From Deltaproteobacteria bacterium (lineage in GTDB: Bacteria > SAR324 > NAC60-12), in the NCBI GenBank assembly GCA_002730365.1, contig PBZZ01000075.1, positions 3,072-9,681 of the forward strand: a DNA stretch of 6,610 nt, read 5' to 3'. Numbering within the stretch: position 1 is the first letter of the stretch; every line of letters starts with the position of its first letter. Below, one piece after another: positions 1 through 6,171 of the stretch. A program made the translations under genes and the position numbers. Below the pieces are notes generated by a model. That model had not been told where the DNA came from and ran no database searches. It saw nothing but the letters and a program-made list of their open reading frames with translations.

Positions 1-1434
1 ATACATCACGACAATCCGGTCAGATAGAGCAAGAATTTCATCCAATTCAGAGCTCACTAATAGCACAGCCACTCCCTCATCTCGCTTGGCAACAATTTGC
101 TGATGAATAAATTCAATCGAACCAACATCGATACCCCGAGTGGGCTGTGCTGCAACTAGCAGCTGAATAGGTCGACTCAACTCCCTTGCAATCACCATTT
201 TCTGCTGATTGCCCCCAGACAGACTTCCCCCTGATGTTTGTACTGACGGAGTTCTGACATCAAACTTTTCAACCAGTACTTCTGCATGTTGTTCGATAGC
301 TTCCTGTTGAACGGTTACACCGTTTGCAAATGGTGGCTTGTAGTAAGAATTCAGAACCAAGTTATTTGCCACTGAATATCCTGCCACCATTCCAAAAGCG
401 TGTCGGTCTTCCGGCACGTGACAGATTCCCCCCTGATCTGTGATTTCCCGGGGATTCTTGTTTGTCAGTTCTTGCCCTCCGATTCGCAAAGTTCCCTGAT
501 CCAGTTTTCGTAATCCTGTCAGCACTTCCACTAACTCAGTTTGTCCATTGCCTTGCACACCTGCAACACCAACAATTTCCCTAGCATGAATCTGCAGCTC
601 CACATTCCTGAGACAAATTTCTCCAAGATCATCACGTGCTTCCACCCCTTTGACTTGTAGGACTGGCTTCCCGGGCTGGGCTTCTTTTTTATCAACTTGT
701 AGCATGACCTCTCGACCAACCATCATTGCCGCCAATCCTGGCTCTGTTGCTTCAAGTGGGGTCGCTTCACCAACAACTCTTCCACGACGTAAGACCGAGA
801 TACGGTCTGCAATCCTCAAAACTTCTTTCAACTTGTGCGTAATAAAAATAATGGATTTGCCCTGCTTTCGAAGTAAATCCATCACAGAGAAGAGCCCTTC
901 GATTTCTTGAGGAGTCAAAACAGCTGTGGGTTCATCAAGGATGAGAATATCTGCTTCACGGTAAAGTGCCTTGATGATCTCTACGCGCTGACGTATTCCA
1001 ACTGGCAAATCCTCAACGAAAGCAGTCGGATCAACTTCCAATTGATAATCCTGAGAAAGCTGCTTAATACGCTTGGAAACCCTTTCTCGATCCAAAAAGC
1101 CTTGACGAACACTCTCACTGCCTAGCATGACATTTTCGACCACAGTCATTACTGGGACCAATTGAAAGTGTTGGTGAACCATACCAATCCCCAGATCGAT
1201 CGCATCTCTCGGTGAATGCATTCTGACCGACTGGCCCTTCACCAGAATTTCTCCTGCCGAAGGCTGATATAGTCCATAGATGATGTTCATCAGGGTAGAC
1301 TTTCCTGCCCCGTTCTCTCCTAAAAGAGCCAGAATTTCCCCAGAATTCAGGCTTAAATTGACGTCCTCGTTGGCCACAACTCCTGGAAAGTATTTACTGA
1401 TCTGGCGAGCTTCCAGGATTGCTGATTCGCTCAC
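1..1434 (-). CDS. Nucleoside ABC transporter ATP-binding protein, tandem NBDs (NupO/YufO type), C-terminus cut by window edge
   Basis: This cytoplasmic ATPase powers the nucleoside importer formed with the two permeases upstream. I translated 478 codons, open to the left edge; relatives run to a little over 500 residues, so only a short C-terminal piece is missing. NBD1 has Walker A GENGAGKST (39-47), Q-loop Gln88, Walker B ILILDEP (163-169) and switch His200, but a degenerate signature LPVGIRQR (143-150). NBD2 has a P-loop without lysine (GVQGNGQT, 292-299), an intact LSGGNQQK signature (405-412) and LLVAAQPTRG (425-434), where the Walker B Asp-Glu pair is replaced by Ala-Gln. One canonical and one dead ATP site are therefore expected, as is usual in this family. 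The start is GTG at 1434-1432, overlapping the permease stop as GTGA, with a GGAGGG ribosome site 6 nt upstream; overlap implies translational coupling. Ribose-type (CUT2) ATPases share this layout, but the neighbours and AAQPTRGID favour nucleosides. Confidence 0.95.
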   Translation of the reverse strand, partial: MSESAILEARQISKYFPGVVANEDVNLSLNSGEILALLGENGAGKSTLMNIIYGLYQPSAGEILVKGQSVRMHSPRDAIDLGIGMVHQHFQLVPVMTVVENVMLGSESVRQGFLDRERVSKRIKQLSQDYQLEVDPTAFVEDLPVGIRQRVEIIKALYREADILILDEPTAVLTPQEIEGLFSVMDLLRKQGKSIIFITHKLKEVLRIADRISVLRRGRVVGEATPLEATEPGLAAMMVGREVMLQVDKKEAQPGKPVLQVKGVEARDDLGEICLRNVELQIHAREIVGVAGVQGNGQTELVEVLTGLRKLDQGTLRIGGQELTNKNPREITDQGGICHVPEDRHAFGMVAGYSVANNLVLNSYYKPPFANGVTVQQEAIEQHAEVLVEKFDVRTPSVQTSGGSLSGGNQQKMVIARELSRPIQLLVAAQPTRGIDVGSIEFIHQQIVAKRDEGVAVLLVSSELDEILALSDRIVVMY

Positions 1435-2471
1435 TTGCTTCCCTCCGTATCGTAAGGCTTTCCTATGGCCGCTGGTGGACGCACACGCCCCACAAGACCC
1501 GACACTGCGACGATCGTTACTATGTAGGGGAGCATGGAGACAAACTGTCGCGGGATGGTCGTCACCCCAGCTAGCAGAAATTCATTCTGCAGGGCCTGAG
1601 TATAGCCAAATAGTGTTGCGGCGCCCAAAGCTCCGAATGGTGTCCAGTTGCCAAAAATCATTGCTGCCAACGAGATAAATCCTCGTCCTGCAGTCATTCC
1701 CTCCTGAAATTGCCCAACCGCTTCCAAAACAAGAAACCCTCCAGCCAGTCCGGCCAGCATGCCACCCAACATAGTGTTTACATATCGTTGCCGATTAACG
1801 TTGATGCCTTCCGTATCTGCAGCTCGTGGATGCTCCCCAACTGCTCGTGTGCGTAGTCCCCAGCGGGTATGGAATATCGCAAAGTGTACAACGAAGACTA
1901 GTATCAACGCTAGGTAAGTGATGGGTGCATTGTCAAAAAGGACAGGGCCAATTACAGGGATTTCGGATAGGAGTGGGATCGGAATTGGTGTAAATTTTCC
2001 GGCTGAAATTGCATCACGATCATAGAGATAGGAGGAAAGGCCTGCTGCTAGAATAATGATCACAGTACCTGAGATGATTTGATCCATGCGGAAACGGATC
2101 GAGAAAAGTCCGTGTAGCAATCCCATCAGCCCACCTACTCCCAATGCAACAAGAACGCTGTATAGAAGACTTGCGTAAAGGGGCCAATCATTCGTTGAGG
2201 ATTTTGCAACAAATCCTGCAAAAGCTCCGGCAAGCATCATTCCCTCGATACCAATATTGATGATGCCCGAGCGCTCACAGAGGATTCCGCTCAATGCCCC
2301 TAAGACCAATGGAATGGCTGCACGGAGAGTAAAATTCAGGGCGCTGACCCCAAAAAACACTCTCATCCATGGATTCTCTCCCAGTGGCGTGATCTCAACT
2401 AAAATTGCCATTACCATCATTATCAAGGTCAAGCAAACTGAGATGCGTGCGGTCCTTGACCAGAAATTCAT
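1431..2471 (-). CDS. Nucleoside ABC transporter permease, NupQ/YufQ type (BPD_transp_2)
   Basis: This 346-residue inner-membrane protein is the second of two permease subunits and should form half of the translocation channel. It is strongly hydrophobic with several membrane segments, the first at about residues 10-28. Family landmarks are ERSGIINIGIEGMML (66-80), RMDQIISGT (128-136), the cytoplasmic loop GLRTRAVGEHPRAADTEGI (205-223), which probably contacts the ATPase, and a GRGFISLAAMIFG motif in the C-terminal third. The ATG lies 1 nt after the stop of the preceding permease. A strong GGGGAGG site sits 8 nt upstream, inside the end of that gene, so the two subunits should be made in step. 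Its TGA overlaps the GTG start of the ATPase gene. Length is normal for the family. The permease role is secure; the exact nucleoside range is inferred from context. Confidence 0.95.
   Translation of the reverse strand: MNFWSRTARISVCLTLIMMVMAILVEITPLGENPWMRVFFGVSALNFTLRAAIPLVLGALSGILCERSGIINIGIEGMMLAGAFAGFVAKSSTNDWPLYASLLYSVLVALGVGGLMGLLHGLFSIRFRMDQIISGTVIIILAAGLSSYLYDRDAISAGKFTPIPIPLLSEIPVIGPVLFDNAPITYLALILVFVVHFAIFHTRWGLRTRAVGEHPRAADTEGINVNRQRYVNTMLGGMLAGLAGGFLVLEAVGQFQEGMTAGRGFISLAAMIFGNWTPFGALGAATLFGYTQALQNEFLLAGVTTIPRQFVSMLPYIVTIVAVSGLVGRVRPPAAIGKPYDTEGSK
1441..1446 (-). promoter_or_regulatory. Ribosome binding site that fixes the GTG start of the ATPase gene
   Basis: GGAGGG on the minus strand lies 6 nt before the GTG at 1434, inside the last codons of the NupQ-type permease gene. 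No in-frame ATG is better placed, and the resulting N-terminus aligns well with the first strand of the NBD. Confidence 0.8.
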
Positions 2472-2472
2472 A

Positions 2473-3621
2473 TCAAGAACCTCCCCAGCTTGTATTCAAT
2501 TTTGTAGCATGTTCCTCATCACCACTCGACCGCAGGCGGAACAGGGCCTTGATGATCAATGGTGCTGCAACAAACGCCAACACAAGTGCCTGAATGACCT
2601 GAATAATATCTGCGGCAACACCTGACTCAAACTGCATCTTGGCTGCTCCAGCATCCAAAGCGCCAAATAGAAAAGATGCGATCACCACTCCGAATGGGTG
2701 TGTTTGACCTAGGAGTGCGACCGTAATTCCATCAAAACCAACCTGTCCACCAAACTCTGGCGCAAATTTGTGGTTCAAACCAAGTGTCTCTATCGTACCC
2801 GCCAACCCTGCAAGTGCTCCAGCCAGCCCCATTGTCAACACAACGGTTTTTTCCACACGAATCCCCGCATATCGGGCTGCTTTTGGATTTTGACCTACTG
2901 TTCTAATTTCAAAGCCGATTGTTGTCTTGTAAATTAACCACCAGACAAGGACCACAAAGATCAAGGCCAGAAATACCCCATAATGGACACGATAGGGTGG
3001 ACCAAAAAGCCATGGAATTTGTGCAGATTCGAAAACATCTGGTGTTTCGGAAATTGCCCTCGCAGTCCGATCCCAAAGTGGGCCAGGAGTTTGACCTTGT
3101 GTTCCTCCAGCATAGACAGTCCAACCAGCAAAAAGAGATGCCATGTAATTCATCATGATTGTGACGATGACTTCATGCGCGCCAGTCGTCACTTTCAAAA
3201 GTCCTGGTATCGCCCCCCAGATCATTCCTCCAAGCATCCCGCTTAAAATTGACAAAGGGAGATGAATGATCATCGGCAACCCTTCAAAATGAATCCCGAT
3301 GGCAACCGAACAAACGGAGCCCATTACAAACTGCCCGGATGCCCCAATATTGAAGAGCCCAGCTTTAAACGCTACAGCTACGGAGAGTCCTGTGAGGATA
3401 AAGGGAATCATTTTTCGAATTGTGACACTCCAAGCCCGCCCGCTTCCAAACGCTCCCTGGAAAAGCCCCTGATACGCCAGAATAGGATCATCTCCAAAAG
3501 CCAGCATCACCACTGCTCCGACTATAAGAGCGGTCAGCAAGGCAAGGAATGGGATCAGCAGGACACCAAGGAAGAGTCGCTTTTGAAAATTTTTAGGTTC
3601 TTTGGAATTTGCCTGTGCCAT
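2473..3621 (-). CDS. Nucleoside ABC transporter permease, NupP/YufP type (BPD_transp_2)
   Basis: This 382-residue inner-membrane protein is the first permease subunit and the likely partner of the NupQ-type protein encoded 1 nt downstream. After a basic N-terminal tail the first membrane helix spans about residues 16-42. Family landmarks are FNIGASGQF (90-98), the GAHEVIVTIMMNYMA segment (147-161), which is highly typical of this subfamily, and the loop GFEIRTVGQNPKAARYAGI (236-254), probably the ATPase contact. The C-terminus ends in a charged, soluble tail of about 20 residues. The ATG start fits the family's N-terminal layout, but I see no Shine-Dalgarno sequence: the 40 nt before it are pyrimidine-rich, and no in-frame ATG, GTG or TTG nearby has a better ribosome site. 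An 84-nt gap with a hairpin separates it from the binding-protein gene, so it may be expressed at a lower level. Confidence 0.95.
   Translation of the reverse strand: MAQANSKEPKNFQKRLFLGVLLIPFLALLTALIVGAVVMLAFGDDPILAYQGLFQGAFGSGRAWSVTIRKMIPFILTGLSVAVAFKAGLFNIGASGQFVMGSVCSVAIGIHFEGLPMIIHLPLSILSGMLGGMIWGAIPGLLKVTTGAHEVIVTIMMNYMASLFAGWTVYAGGTQGQTPGPLWDRTARAISETPDVFESAQIPWLFGPPYRVHYGVFLALIFVVLVWWLIYKTTIGFEIRTVGQNPKAARYAGIRVEKTVVLTMGLAGALAGLAGTIETLGLNHKFAPEFGGQVGFDGITVALLGQTHPFGVVIASFLFGALDAGAAKMQFESGVAADIIQVIQALVLAFVAAPLIIKALFRLRSSGDEEHATKLNTSWGGS
2480..2486 (-). promoter_or_regulatory. Ribosome binding site of the NupQ-type permease gene
   Basis: GGGGAGG on the minus strand lies 8 nt before the ATG at 2471 and within the end of the preceding permease gene. 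It is the strongest ribosome site in the cluster, in contrast to the first permease, which shows none. Confidence 0.8.
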
Positions 3622-3705
3622 GAAACGGTTGAGGCAGAATAAGAGGAGGGAGAGTGGAGGTGCCTGCTTTAAAGCACCTCCGAGAAGACTAGGGAACCTA
3701 ATTTA
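3622..3705 (-). promoter_or_regulatory. Hairpin-bearing intergenic region between binding-protein and permease genes
   Basis: Just after the tandem TAATAA end of the binding-protein gene, the transcript would carry a perfect 8-bp GC-rich stem, GGAGGTGC (3681-3674) with GCACCTCC (3663-3656), around a 10-nt loop. It is followed by the pyrimidine tract ACTCTCCCTCCTCTTATT rather than a clean run of T, so a classical Rho-independent terminator is doubtful. In many ABC import operons a hairpin at this point protects the abundant binding-protein mRNA or attenuates the permease genes; that role is inferred here. The first arm resembles a Shine-Dalgarno sequence and the second an anti-Shine-Dalgarno, but the first arm is more than 50 nt from the permease ATG, too far to act as its ribosome site. 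Confidence 0.6.
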
Positions 3706-4719
3706 TTAGTTGCCGTAGCCCGTTTTGATGATACCGCTGTCCAGCCCAGCTTTTACCGAAATCAACATGTCCTTGAGGGGCTGTGGAATTGCACTATCGA
3801 AATCATGAAATGGAGCCAGTCCGGCCGCTCCGAACACATTTCCACCTTTGAAGGTGCCTGATTGCGCCTGTCCGATCAGATCAGCAACGGCCGGTGTAAT
3901 AAGCTTCATTGCGCTGGAGATCAAGCAAGGATGGGCTGCTGGAACGGTAAACCACTGATCCGCATCCACACCAATGCAGTAGACACCTTTTTGTGAAGCT
4001 ACTTCTTGCAGGGCACCATTTCCAGTAAGGCCACCTGCACCAAATACAACGTCGGCGCCCTGATCCATCGCCTGCTTAGCTGTTGCCGCACCCCACTCTG
4101 GATCAACAAAAGCCTGGCTGATTTCACCTGGGTGATAAGTTGAAATGACGTTAATTTTAGGATTCACTGATTTGGCTCCTGCAATGTAACCCTCATTGAA
4201 AGCGACAACAGGAGGAATCAGATCAGTTCCAAGGACAGCTGCAATAGTTCCACTTTTAGTCATTCCAGCTGCCAAAACGCCGGCTAAGAATCCAGATTGA
4301 TCCTCATGGAAGATCAGGCCTGCCAAGTTGGGAAGCGCTTCACCTTGGTATTGGTCGACACCGATAAACAACGTATCTGGATTTTCCTTAGCGGCCTTAA
4401 CGGTTGCATCACCTAGTGCAAAACCGACCGTGACGATGACTTGGTACTCTGCTTCAATGAATTGAGCTAAGTTGTCTGCATAATCTTTAGCATCTTGAGT
4501 TTCAATATACTTGATGTCTCGGTCTCCTAAACCGAGATTGGACTTGGCCAACTCAACACCTTCCCAGGCAGATTGGTTAAAGCTGCGGTCATTGACTCGT
4601 CCCACATCAGTCACCAATCCAACTTTGATTGGAGCCGCTGAAAGGGTTGTGAAAGCTAACAGCAGCATTACACTGCTCAACCATAAGACTGATAACCAAG
4701 AGATTCGTGGCTTGGGCAT
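3706..4719 (-). CDS. BMP-family (PnrA-like) nucleoside-binding protein, periplasmic
   Basis: This 337-residue solute-binding protein of the basic membrane protein family (BMP/PnrA/TmpC) should capture nucleosides and deliver them to the permeases encoded next. A signal peptide occupies about residues 1-28: basic start, hydrophobic core 9-26, likely signal peptidase I cut after LSA. There is no lipobox cysteine, unlike the lipoproteins of Gram-positives and spirochaetes, which suggests a soluble periplasmic protein. Family marks are DVGRVNDRSFNQSAWEGV (38-55), where the Asp, Phe and Asn of the D-x-S-F-N core are expected ligand contacts; FGAGGLTGNGAL (226-237); GVDADQW (250-256); and SSAMK (268-272), whose lysine matches a conserved family position. 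Two cysteines (248, 265) flank the GVDADQ motif. The start is supported by GAGGAG 5 nt upstream. BMP proteins known to bind purine and pyrimidine nucleosides, together with the phosphorylase neighbours, make nucleosides the best substrate guess. Confidence 0.94.
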   Translation of the reverse strand: MPKPRISWLSVLWLSSVMLLLAFTTLSAAPIKVGLVTDVGRVNDRSFNQSAWEGVELAKSNLGLGDRDIKYIETQDAKDYADNLAQFIEAEYQVIVTVGFALGDATVKAAKENPDTLFIGVDQYQGEALPNLAGLIFHEDQSGFLAGVLAAGMTKSGTIAAVLGTDLIPPVVAFNEGYIAGAKSVNPKINVISTYHPGEISQAFVDPEWGAATAKQAMDQGADVVFGAGGLTGNGALQEVASQKGVYCIGVDADQWFTVPAAHPCLISSAMKLITPAVADLIGQAQSGTFKGGNVFGAAGLAPFHDFDSAIPQPLKDMLISVKAGLDSGIIKTGYGN

Positions 4720-4724
4720 GAGGA

Positions 4725-4730
4725 CTCCTC
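4725..4730 (-). promoter_or_regulatory. Ribosome binding site of the binding-protein gene
   Basis: GAGGAG on the minus strand lies 5 nt before the ATG at 4719. It supports this start over the overlapping out-of-frame ATGs further upstream. Confidence 0.8.
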
Positions 4731-4764
4731 AGAAATGGAGAGTTGAATTTTACTGACAGAAGTA

Positions 4765-4794
4765 ATGTTAGATGGATCATATGAATGCTAACAA
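4765..4794 (-). promoter_or_regulatory. Candidate internal promoter for the transporter genes
   Basis: In the 97-nt gap between deoA and the binding-protein gene, the minus strand shows TTGTTA (4794-4789), an 18-nt spacer, then TAACAT (4770-4765). Each hexamer matches the sigma-70 consensus at four of six positions. A start near 4758 would leave a leader of about 40 nt with a good ribosome site. Such matches are common in AT-rich gaps, so this is tentative. It would allow the binding protein to be expressed above the phosphorylases. Confidence 0.35.
4766..4793. repeat. TGTTAG-N16-CTAACA inverted repeat, possible operator
   Basis: A perfect 6-bp inverted repeat, TGTTAG (4766-4771) and CTAACA (4788-4793), is separated by 16 nt. 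Its arms coincide with the candidate -35 and -10 hexamers. The half-sites equal the outer arms of the E. coli DeoR palindrome TGTTAGAATTCTAACA, but there the arms are only 4 nt apart. It could be a repressor site for nucleoside control or a chance match; no regulator gene is visible in the window. Confidence 0.35.
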
Positions 4795-4816
4795 ACTCTG
4801 CCAAAAGGAAAGAAAA

Positions 4817-6163
4817 CTAGTCTTCTTCTACATCTTGGTCAAGAGCAATCCGGTCGTAAACGCAATTTGATTGGATATTTTTTTCTGGCTCCTCAGCAAT
4901 AACACATGCTTTAAGGATATTCAGAATCGCTCGCTCCGCTCCAGAATTAGTACGTGCGTGAACTAAAGCAATTGGTTGTTGCTGGCTCACATAATCATTC
5001 AGATCCACAAAATTTTCGAATCCAACCGCATAGTCAATTATTTGGTCGGCGCGAGTTCTCCCTCCACCCAAACTGACAAGGGATAATCCAATTTTCCTTG
5101 CATCCATTTTCACAAGATAACCACTTTTATTGGGCATCACAGGAACAATCAAAGCAGCTTTTTCTAAATGATGGTCAAATTGCTCGATAAAATCAGTGGG
5201 CCCTCCAAGAGCTGCTATCATTTTTGCAAAGATTTCTGCCCCTGACCCGTCTTCCCGAGCTTTTCTGATTCTAGTCCTACCATCCTTTGCAGAGGCAACC
5301 AAGCCACCAAGAAAAAGTAATTCTCCTCCAAGAGAAACAGTTACCTGATCAAGTCGAGGGTCAACCTTTTCATTCCGCAGATATTTGATGGTTTCCAGAA
5401 CTTCCAAGCCGTTCCCTACATTCAAACCAAGTACTTGGTTCATATCTGTCAGCAGTGCAGAGGTCTGTACTCCATTCTCATCCGCAACAGCTACTATGTT
5501 TCTAGCCAAAGCCATTGACTGATCGTGGGTTGGCATGAATGCCCCAGATCCGGTTTTGACATCCATTACCAAAGCATCTAATCCCGCAGCCAGTTTCTTG
5601 GAGAGTATTGAAGCCGTTATTAACGGAATACTCTCTACGGTAGCAGTCACATCTCTAATCGCATAAAGACGGCGATCTGCGGGAGCTAATTCTGAAGTTT
5701 GCCCAATGATGGCGACACCTACCTGTTTGACAACTTGTTTTAATTTAGCCAAATCCGGTGCAGTCCGATATCCAGGAATCGCATCCAGTTTATCCAGTGT
5801 CCCCCCCGTATGGCCAAGTCCACGACCTGAGATCATCGGCACATATCCTCCGCATGCCGCAACCAGAGGCCCCAGCATTAGACTTACCTTATCTCCAATA
5901 CCCCCAGTAGAGTGCTTGTCCAAAACTGGTCCATTTAAATCCAGGTTCTTCAAGTTGAGAGTTTCACCAGAGTTCATCATTGAACGCGTTAAGCTGGCAC
6001 ATTCTTTTGCGGTCATACCCTGAAAATAAACTGCCATTGCAAAGGCAGCAACCTGTCCCTCGCTCAGTTGACCAGAAGTCAATCCCCCAACCATGAATTC
6101 TATTTCTGACATGGTCAGTTCCACACCATCACGCTTCTTTCGAATCAACTCCTGTGGAATCAT
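4817..6163 (-). CDS. deoA: Thymidine phosphorylase
   Basis: This cytoplasmic enzyme converts thymidine or deoxyuridine plus phosphate to the free base and 2-deoxyribose-1-phosphate. At 448 residues it is close to E. coli DeoA and colinear with it. The phosphate-binding stretch DKHSTGGIGDKVS (82-94) holds Lys83, His84 and Ser85; the family signature SGRGLGHTGGTLDKLD (112-127) holds Ser112 and Thr122; Arg170, Ser185 and Lys189 complete the expected active site, each one position below the E. coli number. The C-terminal domain has the usual SLGGGRTRADQIIDYAVGF stretch. The last residue of the signature is Asp rather than the Glu of E. coli, and the protein ends in a short acidic tail (DQDVEED). 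The N-terminus MIPQELIRKKRDG matches the family, fixing the ATG. It follows the purine phosphorylase gene by 8 nt with only a weak TAGG ribosome site, so the pair is probably co-transcribed and coupled. Pyrimidine nucleoside phosphorylase (Pdp) is the alternative, but the close match is to DeoA. Confidence 0.97.
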   Translation of the reverse strand: MIPQELIRKKRDGVELTMSEIEFMVGGLTSGQLSEGQVAAFAMAVYFQGMTAKECASLTRSMMNSGETLNLKNLDLNGPVLDKHSTGGIGDKVSLMLGPLVAACGGYVPMISGRGLGHTGGTLDKLDAIPGYRTAPDLAKLKQVVKQVGVAIIGQTSELAPADRRLYAIRDVTATVESIPLITASILSKKLAAGLDALVMDVKTGSGAFMPTHDQSMALARNIVAVADENGVQTSALLTDMNQVLGLNVGNGLEVLETIKYLRNEKVDPRLDQVTVSLGGELLFLGGLVASAKDGRTRIRKAREDGSGAEIFAKMIAALGGPTDFIEQFDHHLEKAALIVPVMPNKSGYLVKMDARKIGLSLVSLGGGRTRADQIIDYAVGFENFVDLNDYVSQQQPIALVHARTNSGAERAILNILKACVIAEEPEKNIQSNCVYDRIALDQDVEED

Positions 6164-6171
6164 CCGATAGC

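Noticed and set aside
1280..1678. Plus-strand ORF of 132 codons
   Set aside because: It is antisense to the end of the NupQ-type permease and the start of the ATPase, both well supported by motifs; its own translation shows no recognisable domain.
3262..3642. Plus-strand ORF of 126 codons
   Set aside because: It is antisense to the N-terminal part of the NupP-type permease; composition is low in hydrophobic residues and unlike a known family.
3656..3681. Rho-independent terminator after the binding-protein gene
   Set aside because: The stem is good but no T-run follows on either strand, and the permease genes downstream need a transcript; it is kept only as a hairpin element.
4720..4816. 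Purine riboswitch upstream of the BMP gene, as seen before some Firmicute nucleoside transporters
   Set aside because: The 97-nt gap is too short for aptamer plus expression platform, and the conserved loop and junction motifs are not found.
4720..4816. CRP or CytR binding sites in the deoA to BMP gap
   Set aside because: No TGTGA-N6-TCACA pattern is present; GTTAGCATT resembles the CytR half-site GTTGCATT only with one inserted base.
5706..6023. Plus-strand ORF of 105 codons
   Set aside because: It mirrors the most conserved part of deoA (signature and phosphate-binding region), where constrained codons leave the opposite frame open.
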